Shown in pieces: positions 12,341 to 22,089 of a stretch of DNA of 64,000 nucleotides (positions within the stretch are counted from its first letter, which is position 1; each line of letters begins with the position of its first letter). Source of the DNA: Ascaphus truei (Eukaryota; Chordata; Amphibia; Anura; Ascaphidae); NCBI GenBank assembly GCA_036426205.1, contig CM071570.1, forward strand, positions 143,584,450-143,648,449. Reading direction: 5' to 3'. A model generated the notes under the pieces. That model saw only the letters and a list, made by a program, of their open reading frames with translations, was not told where the DNA came from and did no database searches. Both the position numbers and the translations under genes were made by a program.

Positions 12341-12440
12341 AGATCAGTGTATCTCGAAAGCTCGCACAAATAAAAGCATTTAGTTAGCCACAGAACTGTA
12401 TCGTCTATTCGTTTTTGATTATTAAGCTTGGCTAACACGG
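12341..12440 (+). repeat. Retroelement terminus (copy b), 5'-truncated
   Basis: It begins inside the hairpin (AGATCAGTGTATCTCGAAAG) and continues with CACAAATAAAAGCATTTAG, then CCACAGAACTGTATCGTCT. This is the same sequence as copy a at 12005-12090 in the other orientation. The left arm of the hairpin is lost apart from AGAT. Confidence 0.6.
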
Positions 12441-12974
12441 TACAGATACCTCGATAAATAGATAGGTAGATAGGTAGAAGAGAATGACACCAATGCTTTG
12501 TGACCAGATTACTTTTTATTTTGACATGTTCAAAAACATGACTTCAAGAATGAGAACTTCCTTGTGTGGTGGGCATAACAGATAATCGTGGGATAGTCAA
12601 ACTGATAATATATGCTCAAAACACAGATGCAAAATCTTTTGTAACTAACCATTGTAGAATTTATTTATAGACTAACATCTGTCAAGTTTCTATATTTTCA
12701 TGGGATGTTACTCTTACACCTGACCAAGATTACAATTGTATCATATTCAAAAGTTAGGGGGCTTATGGCACATTGTGCCAAATCGGCAACAATTTAAAAA
12801 AAATCAACAGATAAGACAAAATATGTACTGTGTGTCGTATAATGAAAAGCAAACGTGTAAACACTTGTCTACTGTATCACAATCGAGTTAGCATATTTTA
12901 TATGGTAAAAATACTACCGTTAAATTCTGAAATTTGACCATTCCAATCTTCCCCTGAAAACAGGGAGAGCTTAC

Positions 12975-13570
12975 CTCACTTCAGCAGGAGCAATTTGGGA
13001 GTAGGGATTTGCAGAACAAGCCAGAATCTTTACCACTGAGCCAGGATGATACGTTTCCAGGATGTGAACTGCTGTAGGATAAACAGGCTCCTCAAAAGCA
13101 AGCTCTACATAGTCCTGACTGAAGAAACTTGGTGGTGCCCTCTTGAATGGATGTGAAGCACTGGAGCATTGATACCACCAGTTTCCATAAGTCCTAAAAA
13201 CCGCAGTCTGAGTGAAATCCCCTGAGCTTGGATACACATTGGGGGTGCCTGCTAAGTTCCACATGGTGTATGACATGCTGTTTTCACTTCCATAGTGGGA
13301 ACTGAAATCCACAACCTCTTTGGCATACTGCACAGCTTCAGTAGACATGGGCAAAGCACGGCTGTTTGATTCAATAGCTCTACGGCTGTTCATCATTTCC
13401 CCCCTACTAGCTAACCGTGCCCGGCGCCGGAGGCAGATATAATAAAACATAGTCAGGACAGTTAACATGGGAAAACAAGGTGACATGAAGCTCAAAAAGA
13501 CTTGGCAACAGTATGGTGAGGCGTCCTCTGTGTGTTGTGGTAACTGCTAGCTGACTTCATACACACAAGC
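12975..13570 (-). CDS. FBXL4: FBXL4, first coding exon with 5'UTR (residues 1-170)
   Basis: The exon starts after a polypyrimidine tract and a CTGCAG acceptor (AG at 13572-13571) and ends at GTGAG|GTAAGC (GT at 12974-12973). I place the start codon at 13486, where [18 protein letters not shown] begins, as in mammalian FBXL4. An in-frame TTG nine bases upstream is not needed. The hydrophobic then arginine-rich start (CLRRRAR) fits a mitochondrial targeting segment. After it come [39 protein letters not shown] and [20 protein letters not shown], the discoidin/galactose-binding-like region. Coding length is 512 bp and the last codon is split. The frame is intact with no damage, so the gene appears functional here. 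The 5'UTR part is 13487-13570 and carries an upstream frame. Confidence 0.96.
13492..13560 (-). promoter_or_regulatory. Upstream open reading frame in the FBXL4 leader
   Basis: An ATG at 13560-13558, eleven bases into the exon, opens a 22-codon frame ([20 protein letters not shown], then SF). It stops at TGA (13494-13492), five bases before the FBXL4 ATG at 13486. Such a uORF could lower or condition translation of the main frame through re-initiation. Whether it is used depends on exon 1 and on ATG context (GTGTATGA, a weak context), which I cannot test. Confidence 0.6.
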
Positions 13571-13728
13571 CTGCAGAGAAAGAAAAACAAAAAAAAAACA
13601 AATGAAAAGCAATTGTAAAGGCTTCAAACAAATGTTTAAAAAAAAAAATATATATATAATAAGCAACAACATAACTCTTAAACCACAAATCATTGACAGC
13701 TAAGCACTCAAAGGGATTCATCAATGTA

Positions 13729-14003
13729 GGGCCGCGATTATACAGTGCGCCATCCACAAATTGCCTAATGCCTACGAGGCCAATCCTTGTGTGCGCGCAC
13801 AACGGAGCAACCGCGATTGTCTTTTCAAGCGTGGCCGCGTGACGTCCGCGTCACGTGATCGGTTCAGCCAATGAGGGCGAACCAGCTTCGTGACATGTTC
13901 GCCACGCCTCCTCAATTTCCTGAAAGCCAAGTTCACAGATCGCTGGGGCTGCAGGATTGTGCGAGGCTATACGCTCCGTCGCGCTGTGAGTATAATCTCA
14001 GCC
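13729..14003. mobile_element. MITE flanked by TA, CpG-rich
   Basis: The ends AGGGCCGCGATTATACAG and (inverted) AGGCTGAGATTATACTCA pair imperfectly and are flanked by TA at 13727-13728 and 14004-14005. Internally it carries the CAATGAGGGCGAACCAGC block common to a group of elements in this window. It sits about 160 bp upstream of the first coding exon, in the presumed 5' intron. Its CpGs should not be mistaken for a promoter island. Confidence 0.7.
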
Positions 14004-14313
14004 TAAGACTTTCAGGAGGAAATACAAGAAACTGTACAAGTCTCTGTCACTCTACATTTCCAACTCTAGAATCAGAACTTCCAAAGTAGAGTATACGGAC
14101 CTGGACACTCATGTTGTTATTAGAACATTAAAACATTACCTGCTGCATCACAACTCCCTCAAATTCACCCAAATATATTATAAACCAGAGAACAAATGGG
14201 TACACTTTGAGATGGGTCTATTTACTTAATTTTGCAGAAATGGCTCAAAACCAGCGCAAAAAAATAGCACCATAATTATCAAAGAAATTAAAACCTGTTG
14301 AATGCAATTTTTA

Positions 14314-14810
14314 GATAGAGATGAAGAAGCACTCAAATGCAAGGTATAATAACCAATAATAGCCAATGCCAGTATCCAAGGATAATCCAGAAACAATAAA
14401 GATGAGTAGAAATAGTAGCTAGCAATAATGGGTAAACGACCCTCCTGAAGACAGGTAATGGGTAGGAATGACCACCCCACGATTGGTCTCATTGGAGGTA
14501 CCCTTGTAGCAATAATGTACTCACAGTTCCTCTGTATGGCTGGCAGGATGTGCAGCTTCCAGTGATAGTGAATGCAGAAAATGGAGAGAAGCGCACGATC
14601 CGACGGGAGCAAGGAGAGGACCCAAATCAAAAAAATATAAACTTTAATGTGTCATACGACCTAAAATCCAACGCGTTTATCCTTGATAAAGAACGCACAA
14701 GCGTTCAAAACGCGTTGGATTTTAGGTCTTATGACACATTAAAGTTTATATTTTTTTTGATTTGGGTCCTCTCCTTGCTCCCGTTGGATCGTGCGCTCCT
14801 CTCCATTTTC
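14314..14810 (+). mobile_element. Short Penelope-like insertion with foldback, 15-bp target duplication
   Basis: The insertion is bounded by the exact direct repeat TGAATGCAATTTTTA at 14299-14313 and 14811-14825. Its right two thirds form a near-perfect inverted repeat, 14575-14677 against 14708-14812. In the loop between the arms sits a hairpin motif (14681-14718). The arms are copies of the sequence lying downstream of the motif. The long target duplication and the hammerhead-like motif point to a Penelope-like retroelement. No coding region is present. Confidence 0.65.
14681..14718 (+). ncRNA. Hammerhead-like hairpin motif
   Basis: The motif reads CTTGATAAA, then stem GAACGC with loop ACAA and stem GCGTTC, then AAAACGCGTTGG. 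It has the same layout as six other copies here, but this copy has A in place of the G of the GAAAC box. The usual hammerhead core is CUGANGA-stem II-GAAA. These copies carry one extra A before the stem, so self-cleavage is unproven. Confidence 0.5.
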
Positions 14811-14909
14811 TGAATGCAATTTTTACAATGATAAATTTGGTACAATTCTTTTCCCACTGGTTTTGCCCTAATTTTAAAGTCATATAACTTTAATAAACAA
14901 GCCCCTAAA

Positions 14910-15480
14910 TGCCAAACGCAAAAGCGATAAAGTGTAAATAAAGTGTATCTTTATTATACCTGTGTATCTAAACATTTTTGCAAATGGATTTCCTCATTTA
15001 GCTAAAGCTCCACCACAAGCTGTTAACAGAATCACCATGTATTGTATATTCAGTGATGTGAGTCGCTGTGCTGTTTAATATTTAGGCTTTTAGCTATTGC
15101 TTATTCTTGCAACATGAAACAAATGTTATAAAACATTGTAGACAACATTTGTACCGAAACAGCAAAAATGCTGCTCAATGTGGTTACCACAGCCTGTGTA
15201 CAATAGCGAAATAGATCACTTCCACCATCTCTGTTCCAAGTGAAGGAAAACATATGGTTTATAATGAGCATGGAAAAAAATGACACTTATGAAATGATAC
15301 AATGTACAGTATACATTTTTTCCAACGTTTGGCAGCCATGGACCAACTGTGCTAATAATGTGAAACACATTTTCTAAAAATTGTATTTTCTTCTTGATGT
15401 ACGAGTCTGATTCTGACATTTGTACCACTATTATGAAGCTATCACATGTATCAACTGTTATGCTATCCTGTTTCAACTAT
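14910..15480. other. AT-rich DNA, no feature seen
   Basis: No gene, array or terminal repeat was recognised. It lies in the presumed FBXL4 5' intron. Confidence 0.45.
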
Positions 15481-15842
15481 ACCCTCTCAGGCTAAACAAA
15501 CCTACTTTTCTTCACTAATAAACACGCACAAATATAACACACAACGAATCTTCTCTGTCCTTGACTCCCTACTCAGACCACCCTCTGCTGTGTGTATTTC
15601 TTCCTCCATCTCACCTCTGGACTTTGCTGACTATTTCAAGGAAAAAGGTGGAATCCATACATCAAGACATCGCCTCTGTATTCTCCTCCCATCCTAAACC
15701 TCTTCCTAACTTTCCTCCTGACCTCCTCAACTTTTTCCACTGTCACAAAGGGGGATGTATCTTTGCTAATCTCTTCTCCCTCTACCACCTGCCCTCTTGA
15801 CCCCACTCCCTCCCATCTCCTAAAACTCTTGCTCATACTCTA
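15481..15842 (+). mobile_element. L2-like LINE fragment, part 1
   Basis: A pyrimidine-rich coding remnant with frames such as LDSLLRPPSAVC and FADYFKEKG (15560-15660). The FxxxFxxK pattern is typical of the region just before reverse transcriptase in L2-clade LINEs. It continues after the MITE at 15843-16238. Several frameshifts show it is dead. Confidence 0.65.
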
Positions 15843-16238
15843 AGGCCGAGTCCATAGAAGGACAGGCCGCGCTGAGCCGTGCGGACGCTCCGCGCTGAGC
15901 CCCTGCATCCTCAATGAGGATGCCTTGAGAGGGCCTCATGCGAGCGTCCGCAGGCGTGCTGAGGTGCTGAATTTTTCAGCCGACAGCCAAGCTGTTTTTC
16001 AGAGCGCTGTCGGCTGAAAACATCCAATCAGCGAGGAGCAGCGCGGCGCTGTGACGTTGACGTCGGTGCGTCGCGGGTTATTGGCCCAGCGACGTCACTG
16101 CCCGGCTCCCTCAGTCTCCCCCCGCCTCCGATCGCGCCCGCTGGCTCGCCTGCATGGGCATGAAATCGCACAGATTTCAGCAGGCGAGCCTCAGCGTCAG
16201 CGCGGTCCAGCCCTGCTTCCCCTTCTATGGCCCCAGCC
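15843..16238. mobile_element. MITE flanked by TA (copy 2), inserted in the L2-like LINE
   Basis: Starts AGGCCGAGTCCATAGAAGG and ends CTATGGCCCCAGCC, with TA on both sides (15841-15842 and 16239-16240). Deleting it with one TA restores the reading LAHTLIPTLTHILNSSLYYG across the junction in the host LINE. This proves the insertion and the TA target duplication. It is the same family as 9488-9894. Confidence 0.85.
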
Positions 16239-16916
16239 TAATCCCTACGCTCACACACATTTTGAACTCCTCCCTCTACTATGGTACCTTCCCCTCCTCC
16301 TTCAAACATGCAACAGTCATACCATTACTCAAACAGAAAGCTTGACCCTACCTGTCTTTCTAACTATCAACCTGTCTCCCCTCCTGCATCTTGCCTCTAA
16401 ACTCTTTTAAAGTCGTGTTTTCTCTTGCTTGCTCCATTTTCTCACTACCTATTCTCTCATAGACCCTCTACAATCTGGCTTCCACACTGCTCACTCCACT
16501 GAAAAAGCCCTCACTAAAATAACCAATGACCTCTATGCTGCCAAAGACAAAGGTCATTACTCTGCTCACATTACTCGACCGCTCTGCAGCATTTGATACT
16601 GTGGACCCCCCTCTTCTCCTTCACATTCTCAATACTCTTGGTATTCGTAAAAAAAGCTCTATCGTGGATCTCCTCTTACATCTCCCATCGTAAATTCAGT
16701 GTCTCTCTTTTGCTAACACCTCCTCCTCTATCGATCTCTCTGTGGGTGTACCCCAGGGCTATGTCCTGGTATCTCTTCTCTTTATCCACTCTCTCTAGGT
16801 AAGCTAATCACGTCTCTTGGGTTAAAATATCAGCTCTATGCTGATGACATACAAATGTACTTTGCAACCCCTGACCTTACACCTGCTGTACAGACCAAAG
16901 TTTCTGAATGTCTTTC
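16239..16916 (+). pseudogene. L2-like LINE reverse transcriptase remnant, part 2
   Basis: In order, the DNA encodes ILNSSLYYGTFPSSFKHATV, a damaged fingers region, LTLLDRSAAFDTVDPPLLL (RT motif A), KALSWISSYISHRKFSVS, GVPQGYVL (motif B) and YQLYADDIQMYF with an intact YADD (motif C). These are the reverse transcriptase motifs of L2-clade LINEs. Motif A and motif B lie in different frames and stops intervene, so no protein can be made. The copy is cut off at about 16917 by GC-rich repeat DNA. The 3' half of similar elements is seen at 63020-63595 and 61090-61380. Confidence 0.85.
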
Positions 16917-17390
16917 CCAGGGCCACCAACAGGGTGGGTCTGCCGGGGAGTCGGCCCTGCAAGTTGGGCCCGACCTCTGGCTAGGCTCGTCTGCCGGTCC
17001 TCTCGCGGCTGGGCCCCGGCTCTCCCTTAACCGCAGCCTGCATGACTCTATCCCTCTGTCCCACGCCGACGGACCTCTCTGACGTCAGAGCGCCGGAAGT
17101 GCTCTGACATCAGCGCTCTCTGCTTCCGGCGCGGACGGCATGAGAGGGAGGCCTGTCGGAAGCTCGGCATGGGACAGAGGCGGCTGCGGCTTCCCGCCCC
17201 TCCGTCTTCCACCCAGTCTCACACGACACACTCTCCGTCTCACACTCTCGATATCTTATTTATCCTATATTTTGTAACTGCCCAATACCTACACCGAAAT
17301 AACCTATACTGCTTTCTTCCAGATCTGACTCAATCTTCACACGGGAGACATCGGAATCCCCCCTAACCCAGAAGACAGGTAGGGAACACA
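16917..17390. mobile_element. GC-rich non-autonomous element
   Basis: Begins CAGGGCCACCAACAGGG and contains GACGTCAGAGCGCCGGAAG and GGCATGAGAGGGAGGCCTG. The latter block and the start resemble the element at 51060-51790 (AGGGTCGCCGACAGGGG and GGCATGAGAGGGAGGCCTGG). It has no coding capacity, and the right end is unclear. Confidence 0.45.
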
Positions 17391-18205
17391 TCCCCTCAGT
17401 GATTTGTCAAGATATAGAGCTATGTAGGGGTTATATGTACTGTTCTTTTATATGTATTGGGTAGCTGGGTTTTTTGTATGCATTTTTTAAATTATTGTAT
17501 TTATATTGTTTCATATTATTCAAAAACTAATTTAAAAAAAGAAAGTTAGAATACCTTTATTAATATCATAATAATCTAAACGATGAAATACCATAATAAA
17601 TCATACATACAATTAAATCGTGCACCTGACGAAACGTTGCACTCATCATTATTTCTTGCATCCATGAATAATAAATAAAAAAGAGCGTTATGTAACCCCT
17701 GAAGTTGTCAATCCCTGGGCAGCTGCTGTATTTTTGAATTTGCTATGTTTCTGAATGAGGTTGATGACAGGACGCATCAGACTGGCATGCACGGGATGTT
17801 AAATTAACTACCACAGAAACAAGATATCCTGCGAGTGTCCTACAAAATTCTCTTTAAGATACCTCAAGACAATTAAACAATTAGTTATACTGTGTAACAA
17901 GGATAGAAGTCATGCAAACATTCTAAAGAGCAATTGGTTCTCTAAAGGATGAAATGTGCCGCCCGTCATAATCACAACATGACCCGTGTACTAATATAGT
18001 CTATGGCAGGGTTCTCAAAGTTCCCCTTACCCCAGTGCTAAATGTCACAGACTGCAGTGGAGTGCTAGCTGAAGTGAATCATAAAAGGTCTGCAAGGTCC
18101 TCAGTTTGAGAGACCACTGGTCCATGAAGTTTTATATACTTGTCATATTTGAAAAGAAAAAAAACCATAAATATCAAAAGGCATCTTGGTATAACCATAT
18201 ACAGT
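17391..18205. other. AT-rich DNA with a possible retroelement trace
   Basis: No gene seen. A short ACCTGACGAAACGTTGCA at 17624-17641 resembles the right half of the hairpin motifs, but no left arm can be found. Confidence 0.4.
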
Positions 18206-18209
18206 AATG

Positions 18210-18421
18210 CAGGGTTGCACGAGACTTTTTTTTGGGGGGGGGGAGAGGGGCAGCAGTTACAGAGGTCCCGCGCTGAGAGCGTGAGGCCTCTGTAACTCAC
18301 TCACTTACCCGGCTTTAGTCCACGTATCTCCATGGCAAAGCAGTGCCATTTTACGCCGCATTAAAGGTTAGGGGGGGCGCGACACAGGGGGAGAGCAGTG
18401 CAGGATGTTTGCGCACCCCTG
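18210..18421. mobile_element. hAT-like non-autonomous element (copy)
   Basis: Ends CAGGGTTGCACGAGAC and (inverted) CAGGGGTGCGCAAAC form an imperfect terminal repeat. The flanking octamers CAGTAATG and CTTTAATG agree at 6 of 8 bases, consistent with an old 8-bp duplication. Inside are the GAGGCCTCTGTAAC and GTTACAGAGGTCC blocks of this family. Confidence 0.65.
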
Positions 18422-18429
18422 CTTTAATG

Positions 18430-18940
18430 TATAAACCATATTTAGCAGATCATTCAGATTTCAAACTATTTTTGTACGATCTTTGCCTTTTTTGTGATTT
18501 GTCAAAGGGTTTTTCTTTAAAAAACATGTTGTTACTTACATTTAATTTCAATATCGGCCACCCAAAAATTTTCCAATAACGTAATATCATTAATTCTTTG
18601 AGTGCTGAGGCTGGTTATAGAATGAATGTTGCAGTTTCTGGTGCTAGCAATGTTCAAACCCCCAATAACAAATACTGTATATTTGTATTATAAACCTCAC
18701 AAAAGCAAATATGCTTTATTTCAGCTGAGCCTTTAGATTATAAAATCAGTCCTAATCATAAAAAAAACAAATTTGTATAAATCCTTAATTTAATGTCACA
18801 CTTCCCCACCCTGACATCAGGGAGTTTTGTGTGTTCTAGGCACTTTGTCATTCGACAATCCAGTGAGTAATAACCAATTGGGGTTATTTTTTTTATTTTT
18901 CTTTCAATGCACCTTGATCTTGGACAATTATTTCATCAAT
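18430..18940. other. AT-rich DNA, no feature seen
   Basis: No frame, array or repeat relationship was recognised. Confidence 0.45.
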
Positions 18941-18949
18941 ACTCTAAGT

Positions 18950-19241
18950 CAGAAGTGCGCAAACTTTTCCCCGTGAGCACCCCTGCCTGCTCTCCCCCCC
19001 ACTCAGCCCCAGCATCAAATGACGTGTGGGGTCATGTGACGTCATTTTGGTTGGTTGGTTGGCATTTGATACCAAGTTACCATGACGACATGTTGCTGGA
19101 AGGGAAGTGTGTTATAGAGGCCTTGCGCGGTCCCCCGACATTTAATTAAAATGCCTTGGGGAGAGCGCAGGACCTCTATGACTGTCGCCCCCCCCCCCCC
19201 CCCCCCCCAGAAAATCTAGCTCCCCCCAGTTTGCGCACCCG
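18950..19241. mobile_element. hAT-like non-autonomous element (copy)
   Basis: Starts CAGAAGTGCGCAAACTTTTC and ends CAGTTTGCGCACCCG. Flanks CTCTAAGT and TTTTAAGT agree at 6 of 8 bases. It contains a 22-base C run at 19188-19209, AGAGGCC and GACCTCTATGAC blocks, and a TGACGTCA site near 19038. Same family as 53119-53468. Confidence 0.7.
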
Positions 19242-19477
19242 TTTTAAGTGGTCATAACTTACAAGTGGGGAGGAGATCAGGTCAGACCAGCTTTACAGAC
19301 TATATCTGTCCTCATTATCCATACATCCCCACCTGCAGTAAGCTCTGTTTCCATTAATTTTGAGTGGTAACATCGATATATACAAGATCATGTTTATATA
19401 GGAATTATTTCAACACCTCTACAAGCTTCATTTCACTCTTTATTATTGAATGAATGTAAATATATATTTATATATAA

Positions 19478-19960
19478 CAGATGAAGTCCTAGATCCAGGA
19501 CGAAACGCATAGGGAGGAGGCTCTAAGATAAACTTTCAGCATCCCTATCCAATATTACATGCCAGCAAAACCCCTGGCTCATTACTGGATATTATATCCA
19601 AATTTCGGCCAAAATCTCGGCGGAGTGACGTCAGCGGGCTAGTCTCGCGAGACCAGAGGATCAACCAGGAAGTCACGGAGAAGTGCTGCAGGCAGAGGAT
19701 AACCAGCATGGCGTATCTCGGCGTTCCACGTGGAGTATTTATACAGCAACTCCAGGCAGCAGGACGGAGAGGATTATAACATCCTACATGCTTGTTTATA
19801 TCTGCTACTTTGTAAGTAGCGATCTACTTTTGCGCATATATTTTAACTAAACGTACTTCACTATATTTTGTTTCTCTTCATTTCATTATCATTGGCAATC
19901 CTAACCTATACCCCCATTCTATTCATGCTCAAATGTATTATAGTTAACAGTTTATTTGCG
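19478..19960 (+). mobile_element. Penelope-like element 5' region with hammerhead-like motif
   Basis: The motif at 19478-19512 reads CAGATGA, A, stem GTCCT with loop AGATCC and stem AGGAC, then GAAACGCATAGG. It is followed by a GC-richer leader (GACGTCAGCGGGC, CTCGCGAGACCAGAGG) and then AT-rich DNA. The order motif, CpG-rich leader, then AT-rich DNA is repeated on the minus strand at 59170-59452 and 55990-56420. No reverse transcriptase follows. The assignment to PLEs rests on the motif. Confidence 0.55.
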
Positions 19961-20103
19961 CCGTTGTTTTCCCCCCCGTTTATATAATATTAATATATAT
20001 ATAAACTCTATCTTCTCCCTCTCTCTTCTATCTATATCTCTCCTCCTTCCTCTCTCTCATCTATTCATTTTAGCGGAGGCTGCGAGTGTCGGCATGGCAG
20101 AAG

Positions 20104-20207
20104 AGGTCCATGTTTGTGGAGGAATGCAGTTAAGGCAGCGGCGACAGCAGAAGAACATTAGAACATCAGACTGCCTTAACTGCATTCCTCGACGAACAAG
20201 GACCTCT
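20104..20207. repeat. Short inverted repeat
   Basis: The arm reading GGAATGCAGTTAAGGCA at about 20122-20138 pairs with TGCCTTAACTGCATTCC at about 20172-20188, and AGGTCC blocks extend the pairing on both sides. It is probably the core of a small DNA element whose ends I cannot place. Confidence 0.6.
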
Positions 20208-20384
20208 CCTGCCGTCGCACACTTCATTCCTCCGCTGATGGTGTGTACCTCTCCTGCTGCCGCCTGTAAACTTGGTAAGCGAGATAGAGGGTGTCAAATA
20301 ACACTTTTTTGTTTCCCCGATTGTAAGTGCTAAATCGATGGTGCATCTTACAAAATTGAGGAAACACTGTAATTTAAATACATT

Positions 20385-20741
20385 TTTAATGCATTAAATG
20401 TAACAAGCATTTTTGTTTCCATAGCAAACATTTACAAAGTCACGTCCCCTTCCACTTCTGAGACAAGCACTCGCACACCCCTTTTGCCTCGTCTCTAGCA
20501 GTCCACCAATTGTATCTAGTGACTGTCTGGTCACATGATCTTCCCCACAGAACTTTGCATCTTGGGTACTATTCTGCAGCCCAACAGTCATTTAAAGAAC
20601 CCGAATTTTTGCTGATCGGTTACAGGAGAATGGATTGATCGCCAACTTAACTAATTACTTAGTGTGCAGATTGTATTGATGCACAAATTGATTGGAAAAA
20701 AAAAGTTTTTAAAAACGGCAGCTGGAACTGCAGCGTTAATG
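20385..20741 (+). repeat. Dispersed repeat, family R1 (copy 2)
   Basis: Matches 1-303 and 63682-64000, for example TTTACAAAGTCAC, TTGTATCTAGTGACTG and AGGAGAATGGAT. It ends GAACTGCAGCGTTAA, close to the inverted terminus of the TTAA-flanked element at 32611-33064. Confidence 0.7.
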
Positions 20742-20754
20742 TAACCATCATAAC

Positions 20755-20842
20755 TCTATGCCCAGGACATACTTGAAAACAAGAGGCAACATTCAACTGT
20801 ATTACTTCCTAGTAAAACATTTTATAAATAAATAAACGGGTA
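20755..20842 (+). mobile_element. 3' end of a LINE
   Basis: The stretch from GACATACTTGAAAAC through ACTTCCTAGTAAAACATTTT to ATAAATAAATAAA matches the 3' tail of the LINE on the minus strand at 56628-58010 and the tail at 60235-60516. It is a severely 5'-truncated insertion. Confidence 0.75.
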
Positions 20843-20844
20843 TT

Positions 20845-21530
20845 CTCATTCTTCTGTACTTAGAAATCAGAACACCAGTTTCTCCCTGAGTTCACACTTC
20901 TAAGAAATCATCGGTTCTGCTTATTATTTAGATAAAAAAAAAAAAACACTTTAAAATCTTAAGTGTTAAAAAAAGTCCTCCAAAATAAAAAAGGGACTAT
21001 TGCTTTAGTAAGGGTAGCATGGACCATAGTGCAGACTTGTTGTATTTAAAGGATAACCCTTGCATTCCTTTTGCCAAATAAATACATTGAAAAAAGAAGA
21101 AATAAACCACACCCTGTCTGCCTTTCCATTCAGGCCTCTCCACTACCGATAACAATGACAAATGAAAGATGTACATGGCACTGTCCTGACAGTAGTCTAA
21201 TTAATATCTACACATGCACATACAGTACTTCTGTACAGTGTGTATATAAACAATTATGCAAACATGTTACTGCTGAACATACAAGCATATGCATGCAGAC
21301 GCATGTATGCACTGTATATACAGCGTGTGCGCAAATAGATGCTGCATATTACTTATACAGTGTGTATAATATGCATGTACAGTGCATGTACATACACTGT
21401 ATTTATATACCAATTTACATGCACATTACTTCTACATACTGTGTGCACATACAAACATGCATGCACAATACAGAAGGTGTGTATATATAAATGTTATATT
21501 TACATGTTTGCACACATAGACCAGTCCTGC
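20845..21530. repeat. AT-rich DNA and alternating purine-pyrimidine tract
   Basis: From about 21185 to 21500 the sequence is dominated by CATGCA/GTATA/ACATAC-type alternating steps, a cryptic simple repeat with Z-DNA potential. The rest is unremarkable. Frames here are cysteine- and tyrosine-rich artefacts. Confidence 0.6.
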
Positions 21531-21830
21531 CTCTTCCTCCTCTGACGTCACATAGCTCCACCAGGCGCACGCAGCTGCAAAGCACCGAGAGCTCGGTGAC
21601 AGTGACGTCTGAAGGACAGCGTCATCGCCTGAGCGGTGCGCGCGCCCGCTGTCTCTCCTGCAGCCGGCTGCTCCTCCTCGCAGCTGGGAGCGGCCGCGCG
21701 TGACATCACCGCCACGTGACCACGTCTCTTCGCTCGAGCTCAACGACCACCCGCAGGAGAGATGTCACGGCGCCTGAGGTGCAAGACGGCCATCTTTAAT
21801 GAGGGCAAGGACCACCACTAAGAAAAGTGG
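21530..21830 (-). promoter_or_regulatory. Candidate FBXL4 promoter and 5' exon (CpG island)
   Basis: A 300-bp CpG-dense block without terminal inverted repeats or similarity to the mobile CpG-rich elements nearby. It contains a perfect CRE (TGACGTCA, 21543-21550), a second TGACGTC (21603-21609), GCGGCCGC near 21690, a CACGTGAC E-box (21713-21720) and AAGATGGC (21796-21789 on the minus strand). AAGATGGC is a YY1-type site that usually lies just downstream of the start and in the sense orientation, so it favours minus-strand transcription starting near 21.8 kb, toward FBXL4. No splice donor is certain. It might instead belong to an unlinked CpG-rich element. Confidence 0.45.
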
Positions 21831-22089
21831 GAATGAGTGTGAGGAACTATCACACTACAAATTACAGCTCTGATACCACACAGAAGTACATGTCATCCAC
21901 GTATTTCAGTAAACATAGTCTACATTGTCCGTGCATGCCTTGTCTTGTAAGCTATTTACCATCATGTTTTGGGTCCTGGAAAGATTGGGTGCACATTTAC
22001 AAATCAGAACATATTTAATAAAATAGTTAATTAACACAAACAATAATGATTGTTTTATTTACATGGTTTGGTTTCTTAGTCATGTATTA

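Larger units (their letters stand above)
11093..12974 (-). other. FBXL4: FBXL4 intron between the two coding exons
   Basis: The 1,882-bp intron runs from the donor at 12974-12973 (GAG|GTAAGC) to the TAG acceptor at 11094-11093. It splits an arginine codon (phase 2). It contains an inverted pair of repeats at about 12000-12420, described separately. The rest is AT-rich and shows no further exon. Confidence 0.9.
14214..14908. mobile_element. Foldback MITE interrupted by a retroelement
   Basis: The left end reads GGGTCTATTTACTTAATTTT and the right end AACTTTAATAAACAAGCCCC. Together they form a long imperfect hairpin once 14314-14810 is removed. A similar MITE is at 44850-45036 (TTATTTACTAAAG and GGTAAATAAC ends). 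The inserted DNA is described separately. Confidence 0.7.

Noticed and set aside
13493..13495. Upstream start for FBXL4 at TTG
   Set aside because: The ATG at 13486 gives the N-terminus expected for FBXL4 (MSPCFPML). The TTG is in frame but unnecessary and overlaps the uORF stop.
21071..21545. Cysteine/tyrosine-rich frame as a secreted peptide
   Set aside because: The frame is produced by the CATGCA/GTATAC simple repeat and has no signal peptide or stable cysteine spacing.
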